From Pseudanabaenaceae cyanobacterium MP8IB2.15 (GTDB taxonomy: Bacteria; Cyanobacteriota; Cyanobacteriia; Pseudanabaenales; Pseudanabaenaceae): a DNA stretch of 6,751 nucleotides. Below, one piece after another: positions 1-5,789 of the stretch. The notes below the pieces were generated by a model. That model was not told the DNA's origin. It saw only the letters and a program-made list of their open reading frames with translations, and did no database searches. Position 1 is the stretch's first letter. Each line of letters opens with the position of its first letter. Position numbers and translations under genes: made by a program. Where the stretch lies: NCBI GenBank assembly GCA_030248825.1, contig JARCMB010000283.1, positions 1-6,751 on the forward strand, given 5' to 3'.

Positions 1-403
1 GAGCCTCGTTGGATAATCCAAAAAGTTGCACGAGTCGATCGAGAACTTCTGGCGATCTCAATTCGGCGGCAACTGGATCGGTTTGATACTGGCTGAGCGT
101 AAGAGAAGGTAAAGTGCCATGCCAATTATTGCCCCCAATCTGGCTATAGCGAGTCGCCAGAAGAGTTGCCCGCACAAATGCTTCGCGTATTTCTAGAGGG
201 ATTTGGTCAATTGGGAGTCGATCGCGATAAATAGGATGAGCAAACTCTTTCAACATCTCACGAATTTGACGCAGTCGTGATTGCCGCTTTGAGCGGATTT
301 CTGGCTCTGATTTCAGATCGGCACTCATCAGATCGCGGGATATTACCAGAGCTTCGGCGAGTAACTGGCGACTTGATGAGTCAGGTAGAGGAGCAGCAAA
401 CAT
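1..403 (-). CDS. Unrecognised protein, C-terminus cut by window edge
   Basis: The reading frame is open from an ATG at 401-403 to the left edge and gives 134 residues with no stop. The product begins MFAAPLPDSSSRQLLAEALV. It is soluble-looking, with no signal peptide or membrane segment. It is rich in charged helical stretches, for example around residues 30-55 with many Arg, Lys and Glu, followed by a segment containing RYSQIGGNNWHGTLPSL near residues 85-101. I do not recognise a family. It starts 31 bp downstream of the stop of the OmpA-domain gene on the same strand, so the two are probably co-transcribed and it may act with that envelope protein; this is inference from spacing only. No clear Shine-Dalgarno sequence precedes the ATG. 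Even codon use and continuous openness support a real gene. Confidence 0.7.
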   Translation of the reverse strand, partial: MFAAPLPDSSSRQLLAEALVISRDLMSADLKSEPEIRSKRQSRLRQIREMLKEFAHPIYRDRLPIDQIPLEIREAFVRATLLATRYSQIGGNNWHGTLPSLTLSQYQTDPVAAELRSPEVLDRLVQLFGLSNEA

Positions 404-434
404 AGAGCAGAATATCGCAAGAATATGGGAAGAA

Positions 435-1976
435 CTAGTTAATCCGAACGAGGCGAATTTCGGTACGTTGGTTGCGCGGATCGCTAGGTACAATGCCTGA
501 AATTAGTTGGCTAAAACCTTTTCCTTCTGCCAGTATATTGTGGGATACGCCGCGATTACGCAGATAATTGACGACAACTTGGGCGCGTTCCTGACTGAGG
601 ACTTGATTGATTTGGGCATCACCAGTTTGAGATGTATGACCGATCACTCTGACCGCTACGGTTTGAGTGCTAAATTCACCTATTTCTTTCGCTAATTGGT
701 TGAGTGATTGTTGGCTTGCTGTTGCTAGTTGAGCAGAGCCAGAACCAAATTTCACCTCTCCTCTCACCTCCAAATTACCAATACTCTGAGCCGCCCGAAT
801 CTGATTAGGCTTAAGCTGAGATGTCGATGAGATCGCTTTTTTGGTTCCTGTCAAACGTTCGGCTAAGTCAGGATCGTTGGTGCGCACCAAATCGATCAGA
901 ACCTGAGTATTCTCAGCCGCTTTATTAATGAATTGCGCCATAAAAAGCTGGTTGGGATTTGGGGGGATTTGGTCTAATTGACCCGCCAGAGATAGAACTG
1001 CGGCAGTTGCTCCAATCCTCTTAGTCAGGGTGTCATCCGTCATCCACCGCTTCGATTCGATCGCTGTAAAAAACTCGATCCCCTGCAACACCGATGCCGC
1101 ATCATTGGGTGATAAATTCCCATCCTGAGCAATTTGCTTTTGTAGTTGAGTGGTATCTCTAACGTTAGTATCAATCCGACGATAATAAGTTTCGAGCAAC
1201 TTAGTTAGGACTTCAGGTTGTGATTGGATTAAGCGATCTGAAGCAACCAACACATCGACAATCGTGGTCGGAGCGTCTTTACTAGACAGGACTACGGTAT
1301 AGCCTTTCTGACGCGCTTGGGTGACAAATGGCTCCCAAATCACCGCGATCGCCACATTTTGATTTGGATCTTGGAGCAATTTCCAAGCCTCAGAAGCATC
1401 CGCAACTTTGGCGATTTCAAAGTCAGATAGATTAAACGCTTCAAATTTTGTATCCAACACAAAAGCTAAATACTCGCTTGGCGTATCACCCGCAAAAGTG
1501 ATTTTGAGTTGCTTGCCTTTCGATCGATTTTGCTGCACCAGTTGGTTTAAGTCGATCAGAGATTTTAGTTTGGGATACTTTTTGGTATTGAGAACAACAG
1601 CATCGGCTCCAATTGTTCGATCGATCAAACCGATAATTTTGCCATTGGGCTTTTGCTTAATCAACTGATCGAGTGTCGTCACAATTAAGTCTGCTTGTCC
1701 TTCACTTAGAGATTTGGCTCGTTTCGCCTGATCGAACTCATCGGCATAGCTCAACTTCACGCCTGCGCCTTTGAGAGCTTCTTGGAATGTGCTATTGCGA
1801 AAGGTACTATAACCACTGAATGTATCGCCGAGTAATTTGATCTCACCTGCGTTGCCCGACGACGCACTCGGAATTACACTTGGGGCGATTTTACCAAGCA
1901 CCAAGAAACCACCAATACTCACCGCCGCCGTCGCCACAAAGGTTAAAGCTAAGGTTAGATTGGCGCGTTTGTTCAT
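435..1976 (-). CDS. Membrane-anchored substrate-binding-like protein with OmpA-family C-terminal domain
   Basis: This is a 513-residue protein. Residues about 7-28 form one hydrophobic segment after a short basic N-terminus (MNKR), which could be an uncleaved anchor or a signal peptide; no lipobox cysteine is present. Residues about 45-275 resemble a periplasmic binding protein of the phosphate or nitrate/taurine transporter type, with GEIKLLGDTFSGYSTFR at 44-60, FAGDTPSEYLAF at 161-172 and VIWEPFV at 212-218. Residues about 405-513 are an OmpA/MotB-like domain: VKFGSGSAQL, then VIGHTSQTG (444-452), LSQERAQ (460-466) and NQRTEIRLV near the end. This domain normally binds peptidoglycan diaminopimelate. 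The arginine of LSxxRA is kept, but the aspartate usual in GHTDxxG is serine (S449), so peptidoglycan binding may be weakened. The likely place of action is the periplasm, anchored in the inner membrane. No transporter permease or ATPase gene is adjacent, so transport is not supported. The ATG at 1974-1976 is the natural start because it puts the hydrophobic segment at the N-terminus. Confidence 0.85.
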   Translation of the reverse strand: MNKRANLTLALTFVATAAVSIGGFLVLGKIAPSVIPSASSGNAGEIKLLGDTFSGYSTFRNSTFQEALKGAGVKLSYADEFDQAKRAKSLSEGQADLIVTTLDQLIKQKPNGKIIGLIDRTIGADAVVLNTKKYPKLKSLIDLNQLVQQNRSKGKQLKITFAGDTPSEYLAFVLDTKFEAFNLSDFEIAKVADASEAWKLLQDPNQNVAIAVIWEPFVTQARQKGYTVVLSSKDAPTTIVDVLVASDRLIQSQPEVLTKLLETYYRRIDTNVRDTTQLQKQIAQDGNLSPNDAASVLQGIEFFTAIESKRWMTDDTLTKRIGATAAVLSLAGQLDQIPPNPNQLFMAQFINKAAENTQVLIDLVRTNDPDLAERLTGTKKAISSTSQLKPNQIRAAQSIGNLEVRGEVKFGSGSAQLATASQQSLNQLAKEIGEFSTQTVAVRVIGHTSQTGDAQINQVLSQERAQVVVNYLRNRGVSHNILAEGKGFSQLISGIVPSDPRNQRTEIRLVRIN

Positions 1977-2060
1977 GGTTAATGGTTCAGATGGATGCAG
2001 CTAAATTAGAGTGAAGTCAAAAAAATTCTGTAATCCTTTCACAAATTGGCTTTTAGTGTA

Positions 2061-2135
2061 AGCCCTCAATGGGATTTGAACCCATGGCTTTCTCCTTCGC
2101 AAAAGGAAGGTTATCTAAGCCAATACTTCGGACAG
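2061..2135 (-). pseudogene. Degenerate tRNA-like element (tRNA remnant)
   Basis: Read on the minus strand, 2085-2069 is a perfect T-arm: stem ATGGG, loop TTCAAAT, stem CCCAT, with the canonical TTC and A of the T-loop. Just 5' of it, 2110-2094 forms an anticodon-like hairpin (stem CCTTC/GAAGG, loop CTTTTGC), which would give anticodon UUU (Lys). A register shifted by two bases (2108-2092) gives loop TTTGCGA and anticodon UGC (Ala), with a more normal variable loop of 6 rather than 8 nt. A GG-containing D-loop-like stretch sits at about 2125-2111, with a weak stem. The 3' acceptor strand would be TGAGGGC, but the upstream bases do not pair with it and no CCA is encoded. A functional tRNA is therefore unlikely; a remnant or an attachment-site scar fits better. 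Confidence 0.42.
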
Positions 2136-2193
2136 TTTTTATTGCTTGTGTATATTGTCCCATATAGAGTGCTATTTCTGGTTACTATTTAAA

Positions 2194-2216
2194 GTTAGGT
2201 TAGCGATTTCCCTAAC
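2194..2216. repeat. Short inverted repeat
   Basis: GTTAGG at 2194-2199 and CCTAAC at 2211-2216 form a perfect 6-bp stem around an 11-nt loop. It lies in the spacer about 80 bp past the stop of the minus-strand methyltransferase-like gene. No T-run follows on either strand, so it is not a good intrinsic terminator. It may be a chance hairpin. Confidence 0.2.
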
Positions 2217-2296
2217 AGCCACTTAAATAAGTACTAGCTAGAGCTATTACCCTGTAAGGCTTGTATCCTCGTTATTTTTTTTGTTCAAACCATTGT

Positions 2297-4312
2297 TCAT
2301 AGAGTTTCATCTAATTTCTTAGCTTTACGTTGCGCTTTCAATAACTTGACCTTCCCTGGATCGGCATTTTTACTCCAAACAATTCGATGCCCTAGGATTT
2401 CTGCACAATGTGCTTGAAGGGTTTGTTGCCAGCTTTGAAAATGGTTGATTTCCTTCATGTTATCCAACAGTCCCCAGTTTTCTTCTTGCTTGGTTAATTT
2501 GGCAAACTTTTCATAGTTCGGATAGTCTTGTCTCACATAGGCATCCTTGCGGTGCAATATCGGTGGATTATCTGAGTTGTGATAGTCGCGATGGCGAACA
2601 TGTAAATCTCGCAGGTCGATCTGCATAGAGGCTTGCATTTTTGGATGCGGATCGTTGTCAAAATCAGGATAAAACAGATAGGTGATTTTGGGGTTGTGCA
2701 GGTGAAATTCGATCAGTGTGGCTCCATCCATTCTGCCAATAGTGCGACTGGCACAGCCTTCGTATAACCTCAGCATGGTGTCGAGATCATCTAATGCTGA
2801 GACATGGACATAAAGCGCATGGCGATCCAGTCGTCCAATCTTGCTGTTTTGGCAACAGGTAGCAATGAATCCTGGTCTACCTAAGTTAAATAGCATTAGG
2901 TCAGAGGTTGTACTGGCGGCTTGGTAAGAACCAAATAGAGATTTGATATCTGTCTGATACTCTTGAGAAAGTTGGCTGAGCTTGAGCCGTTTATAGGGAT
3001 TCTCAAAGTTACTGAGAGCTAAAAATACCAGAATATCTTGACGGCGTTTGTCAGCGATCGAATCCCACTCGTTTTGGTCAGTGGCTTGAATGACAACATG
3101 AAATGCCCGTTTCACTGTACCAAACTCGGCTAAAAGTGCATCAAATCGTGAGAATTCCGCACTAACGGGCAAGCGTCCCCGCTCGGTAAAGAAAGCCATG
3201 AGTGGCATCAGAAGCTCTCTATAATCTTCAAAACGTTTCGTGGCAATCCGAACTCTTGGTGTGGTTGCCCTAGAACGGAAACGAGAGGCTCGGAAGCTCT
3301 GGGCTTGGTCTTCGGAACGAAACACGAAATAGACTCCCAGAGCCACAGGTACAGAGTCTACGCCTAATACCTGATCGATATAAAGTTTGAGTTCCTCTTG
3401 CTCAAAGTACTTCTGGAAAGTATTACGACTGCTGATCACGCCGTCGCTGTAAGCAATCTGACCTTGACCGACATCGCTAATCAGGACTTGTGCTGAAACG
3501 ATCAGAACTTGTTGAGATAGTTCCCATGCTTTAACCAGAGCCTCTCGTCGTTCGGCATGGGCTTCAATGACATTGATGATATAGCCAAGATTTACAATGT
3601 CAGCAGGGATTCGATCGATTTCAGGTCGATAATATGGGTCCCAACCATTGCTAGTAAAACCTCGATCGCGAATTCTCTTGATATCTTCGCCATGTCCGCA
3701 GCCATAGTCAAAAAAGGTGGTTGATTCTGTAAATAACTCTGCTTCTAGGGCAAGTCGTACAGGTCTGGAAAGATCGGGACGATGAATCGCCGCTTTGTGT
3801 CGATCGATTTTGGGTTCAAATTTAAGTTGCTGGTTGTGGATAACTCTATGTCCTTCAACTTTTACATTGAATTCTTGTAGGCGTTGCTCCCATCCATTTC
3901 GAGTTCCGATGGTACGGGTTTCTCTAAGTAGTCCGATCGCTTCTTCCTGTCGGGTCAGTTCGGCAAATTCTTTGTACAGTGGGTAATCTGAAGTGACAAA
4001 GGTTTCTTTCCGATGCAGAACTGGCGGATTATTGGAAATACTGTAGTCACGTCGTTGAATTTCTCGGATTTCTATGTCTACTTGAATACTAGTATGAAGG
4101 GCTGGATGGGGATTGGTGTCGAAATCTGGATAGTAGAGATAGGAGATTTTTCGATCGTAGCTAAATTTGATCAGCGTGAATATGTAGTCTTTTGGCAGTA
4201 ATGCTCTGGCTTGGCAATCAAGTCCTGCAAGCCAATATCCATAGAGGTTATAGCGGAGATATGGACATACAAAGCATTGGGTAATTTTTTCCCGATCGAA
4301 CTTCTCTGGCAA
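2297..4312 (-). CDS. DNA phosphorothioation-associated putative methyltransferase, with duplicated flanking domain
   Basis: This 671-residue frame has a Rossmann-type SAM-dependent methyltransferase core: HKAAIHRPDLSRPVRLALE (172-190), motif I FDYGCGHG (201-208), GWDPYYRP (223-230) and NLGYIINVIE (241-250). These match my memory of the family named DNA phosphorothioation-associated putative methyltransferase, found beside dnd-like and BREX-like defence genes. The methylated target is unknown to me. Two diverged copies of one domain flank the core, at about 42-160 and about 483-648. Both contain YPDFDxxPHP, RDY, NPPxLHRK, DYPxY and LTxQEExxGLL; over one gap-free 75-residue stretch I count 41 identities by eye. 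The frame opens with TTG, and residues 1 to about 30 look like out-of-frame translation: the matching N-terminal sequence is in another frame up to an ATG at 4366-4368. The true gene is probably 2297-4368 with a frameshift near 4222-4230, so the start at 4312 is doubtful. It is transcribed divergently from the DUF4007 operon. Confidence 0.85.
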   Translation of the reverse strand: MPEKFDREKITQCFVCPYLRYNLYGYWLAGLDCQARALLPKDYIFTLIKFSYDRKISYLYYPDFDTNPHPALHTSIQVDIEIREIQRRDYSISNNPPVLHRKETFVTSDYPLYKEFAELTRQEEAIGLLRETRTIGTRNGWEQRLQEFNVKVEGHRVIHNQQLKFEPKIDRHKAAIHRPDLSRPVRLALEAELFTESTTFFDYGCGHGEDIKRIRDRGFTSNGWDPYYRPEIDRIPADIVNLGYIINVIEAHAERREALVKAWELSQQVLIVSAQVLISDVGQGQIAYSDGVISSRNTFQKYFEQEELKLYIDQVLGVDSVPVALGVYFVFRSEDQAQSFRASRFRSRATTPRVRIATKRFEDYRELLMPLMAFFTERGRLPVSAEFSRFDALLAEFGTVKRAFHVVIQATDQNEWDSIADKRRQDILVFLALSNFENPYKRLKLSQLSQEYQTDIKSLFGSYQAASTTSDLMLFNLGRPGFIATCCQNSKIGRLDRHALYVHVSALDDLDTMLRLYEGCASRTIGRMDGATLIEFHLHNPKITYLFYPDFDNDPHPKMQASMQIDLRDLHVRHRDYHNSDNPPILHRKDAYVRQDYPNYEKFAKLTKQEENWGLLDNMKEINHFQSWQQTLQAHCAEILGHRIVWSKNADPGKVKLLKAQRKAKKLDETL

Positions 4313-4368
4313 AGAGACACAATTGTCTTAGATTCTTGTCTAGATCCACCTAATGGAACTTCACCCAT
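4171..4368 (-). pseudogene. Out-of-frame N-terminal part of the methyltransferase-like gene
   Basis: This frame starts at ATG 4366-4368, the only ATG after an in-frame stop at 4408-4410. Its residues 16-48 (IVSLCQRSSIG, then NALYVHISAI) match the region that opens the C-terminal copy of the flanking domain in the long frame (IATCCQNSKIG, then HALYVHVSAL, about 483-507). The match fades after GLQ at residue 48, whereas the other frame starts to match from GLDCQARAL onward. A change of frame near 4222-4230, equivalent to one missing base, would join the two. Compared with the C-terminal copy, the stretch from ALYVH to YPDFD is 4 nt shorter, which agrees with a single-base loss plus one codon. 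The cause could be a natural disabling mutation, phase variation, or a sequencing error; no slippery homopolymer is visible at the junction. Confidence 0.7.
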
Positions 4369-4447
4369 AGCTCTTGAAATGATTTGAGCGGTCGCGCTTT
4401 TTGTACTTCAACAACTACAATGACATAGTTAGCAATAACTAGCCAAT
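4369..4447. promoter_or_regulatory. Divergent promoter region
   Basis: This 79-bp gap lies between the ATG of the minus-strand methyltransferase-like gene and the ATG of the plus-strand DUF4007 gene, so it should contain both promoters. On the plus strand, TTGTAC at 4401-4406 and CATAGT at 4424-4429 are 17 bp apart, a mediocre sigma-70-type pair that would give a very short leader. TACAAT at 4416-4421 is an alternative -10. No convincing pair is seen for the minus strand and neither start has a Shine-Dalgarno sequence. The shared region would allow both arms to be controlled together. Confidence 0.4.
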
Positions 4448-5368
4448 ATGATCGTCCAGCTTAGCCCAAATACACAACACTTAGTAGGTATCACCCCTGT
4501 TTTTGCAAGGCATGAGACGTTTCACCCCCGATTTGGTTGGCTCAAGAAAGGATTCGATGCAATTTGCCAGAATCCTGCTAGTTTCTTGGCTGAGGACGCA
4601 CACATCAAACTTGGTGTGGGTAAAAATATGGCAAAGTCAATTCGATACTGGTGTGGGGCATTCAAGTTAGTTAACGATCTCTATGCGACCGATTTTGGTA
4701 AACAGTTGCTTGGCGAAAATGGATTCGATCCTTACATGGAAGATCCAGCTTCACTGTGGTTGCTGCACTGGAATTTGCTAAAAAATCTGTCCGAACAGCC
4801 CTGTATGGCAACGGCTTGGTATTACACATTTTTCTTGTTTAGGCAAAATGAGTTTACGCAAGAAAGCTTACTGAATGGACTGAAAGACTATTGCGATCGA
4901 CATTTTAGTGGTCGTATCGCTGAGTCATCGCTCAAAAAAGATGTAACTTGCCTTTTGCGGATGTACGTAAAGCAGGGAGCAGGAATGAGCCTAAACGAAG
5001 ACAATCTCGATTGCCCCTTTGCTGAATTGGGATTAATTGTAGGAGACTCACGACATTTAGGCTTTCGGATCGGGCAAAAGCCTAACTTGCTGCCTGAAAT
5101 TATCGTCGCAGTTTGTTTAGACTATGCAAGCAGGGGAGGACAGCAAACAATTTCTATATCCCGTCTTTTGTACGATGTGGGCAGCCCAGGCATGGCTTTT
5201 AAGTTGACCGAGAGCGCTTTGTGCGACGCGATCGAGCAGGTGGCAAAGGTAGAAAAAGCCATCTCTTTTACAGATAGTTCAGGATTATTGCAAATGTCAT
5301 TTACTAAAGACCCTACAAAACTGAGCCAAATGCTCTTGAATAGGTACTATAGAAATAGCAATGCCTAA
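4448..5368 (+). CDS. DUF4007 family protein, defence-island associated
   Basis: This is a 306-residue soluble protein without signal or membrane segments. The N-terminal half carries the features I associate with DUF4007: HETF (22-25), RFGWLKKGFD (28-37), LGVGKNMAKSIRYWC (55-69) and DPYMEDPASLWLLHW (94-108). The biochemical role of this family is not known to me. Members typically sit beside phosphorothioation-associated methyltransferases, PAPS-reductase-like proteins and large ATPases in anti-phage loci, which is the setting here. The LGVGKNM stretch and the following helix look suited to nucleic-acid or partner binding, but this is inference. The gene is first in the plus-strand unit, and its last 8 bp overlap the start of the HicA-like gene, suggesting translational coupling. 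The ATG at 4448 is placed just before the conserved region and leaves a 79-bp divergent spacer. Confidence 0.88.
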   Translation: MIVQLSPNTQHLVGITPVFARHETFHPRFGWLKKGFDAICQNPASFLAEDAHIKLGVGKNMAKSIRYWCGAFKLVNDLYATDFGKQLLGENGFDPYMEDPASLWLLHWNLLKNLSEQPCMATAWYYTFFLFRQNEFTQESLLNGLKDYCDRHFSGRIAESSLKKDVTCLLRMYVKQGAGMSLNEDNLDCPFAELGLIVGDSRHLGFRIGQKPNLLPEIIVAVCLDYASRGGQQTISISRLLYDVGSPGMAFKLTESALCDAIEQVAKVEKAISFTDSSGLLQMSFTKDPTKLSQMLLNRYYRNSNA

Positions 5369-5573
5369 AAAAATTCGAGAATTAAAACAACTATTAAGAC
5401 AACAAGGGTTTACAGAACTCACAGGTAAAGGTAGTCACACTAACTGGATACACCCTTTGTATATTGGCAAGCTTACCGTTTCTGGCAAAGATGGTTTAGA
5501 CGCAAAACGCTATTTGGAGAAAGCTGTTCAGGATGCTCTAGAGGAAGTAAGGAGGAAGCAAAAAGGTGAATAA
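5361..5573 (+). CDS. hicA: HicA-like type II toxin (mRNA interferase)
   Basis: This 70-residue basic protein has the HicA double-stranded-RNA-binding-like fold signature: an N-terminal helix (KIRELKQLLRQQGF), then TGKGSHTNWIHP at 21-32 and a C-terminal helix after GKDGLDAKRYLEKAVQDAL. HicA toxins cut mRNA with a histidine in the GSHxxx motif; here that is H26, so the catalytic residue appears intact. The second histidine often seen in GSHHHY is threonine. Its ATG overlaps the end of the DUF4007 gene by 8 bp and its own end overlaps the HicB-like gene by 8 bp, giving the usual toxin-then-antitoxin order. There is no own promoter visible, so it is probably expressed as part of the defence operon. 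Confidence 0.85.
   Translation: MPKKIRELKQLLRQQGFTELTGKGSHTNWIHPLYIGKLTVSGKDGLDAKRYLEKAVQDALEEVRRKQKGE
5549..5555 (+). promoter_or_regulatory. Ribosome binding site of hicB
   Basis: AAGGAGG lies inside the end of hicA, 10 nt before the GTG at 5566-5568. It is the one strong Shine-Dalgarno sequence in the window, supports the GTG start, and may ensure more antitoxin than toxin is made. Confidence 0.75.
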
Positions 5574-5787
5574 ACTCAAATATCAGATAATCATTCAGTG
5601 GTCAGATCAGGATGATTGCTTTTTAGTGGGATTCCCTGATTTCCCTAACCAGAAGTGGCGTACTCATGGTGAAACCTATGAAGCAGCTCTCTCAAATGGG
5701 ATTGAAGCTTTAGAATCGCTGATTATGGCATATGAATTATCTGGAGACCGATTACCAGAACCTAAAACAGTCAGTATCGTTGCTTAA
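5566..5787 (+). CDS. hicB: HicB-like antitoxin, short form
   Basis: This 73-residue protein has the HicB partial RNase H-like fold: YQIIIQWSDQDDCFLVGFPDFP (about 6-27), THGETYEAALSNGIEALESLI (about 33-53) and a tail ending LPEPKTVSIVA. It should bind and neutralise the HicA-like toxin encoded just upstream. The product stops soon after the HicB core and lacks the C-terminal helix-turn-helix or ribbon-helix-helix domain found in longer HicB proteins, so it probably cannot act as a DNA-binding autoregulator itself. It starts with GTG behind a strong AAGGAGG site, overlapping hicA by 8 bp. The ATPase gene begins 2 bp after its stop. Confidence 0.85.
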   Translation: MNKLKYQIIIQWSDQDDCFLVGFPDFPNQKWRTHGETYEAALSNGIEALESLIMAYELSGDRLPEPKTVSIVA

Positions 5788-5789
5788 CC

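Larger units (their letters stand above)
1977..2296. other. Intergenic spacer between envelope genes and defence locus
   Basis: About 320 bp has no supportable protein gene on either strand. It holds the tRNA-like element at 2061-2135 and a short inverted repeat at 2194-2216, listed separately. On the minus strand, a TTGACT hexamer (plus positions about 2016-2021) lies upstream of the OmpA-domain gene and could be a -35 box, but I see no good -10 at the right spacing. A run of eight T on the plus strand at about 2273-2281 is not preceded by a convincing hairpin, so I do not call a terminator. Confidence 0.6.

Noticed and set aside
507..695. Plus-strand 62-codon open frame
   Set aside because: It lies wholly opposite the well-supported OmpA domain coding region and shows no family features.
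1408..1668. Plus-strand 86-codon open frame
   Set aside because: It is antisense to the substrate-binding-like domain and has no recognisable domain.
2061..2135. Functional tRNA-Lys(UUU) or tRNA-Ala(UGC)
   Set aside because: No 5' acceptor strand pairs with TGAGGGC, the D-arm is weak and the variable loop is too long in the Lys register.
2265..2290. Possible intrinsic terminator with a run of eight T
   Set aside because: Only a 3-bp stem can be drawn before the T-run, and on the plus strand no gene ends there.
3795..4201. Two plus-strand open frames of about 62 codons (3795-3986 and 4013-4201)
   Set aside because: Both are antisense to conserved motifs of the methyltransferase-like gene (YPDFD, NPPxLHRK), which fixes the coding strand.
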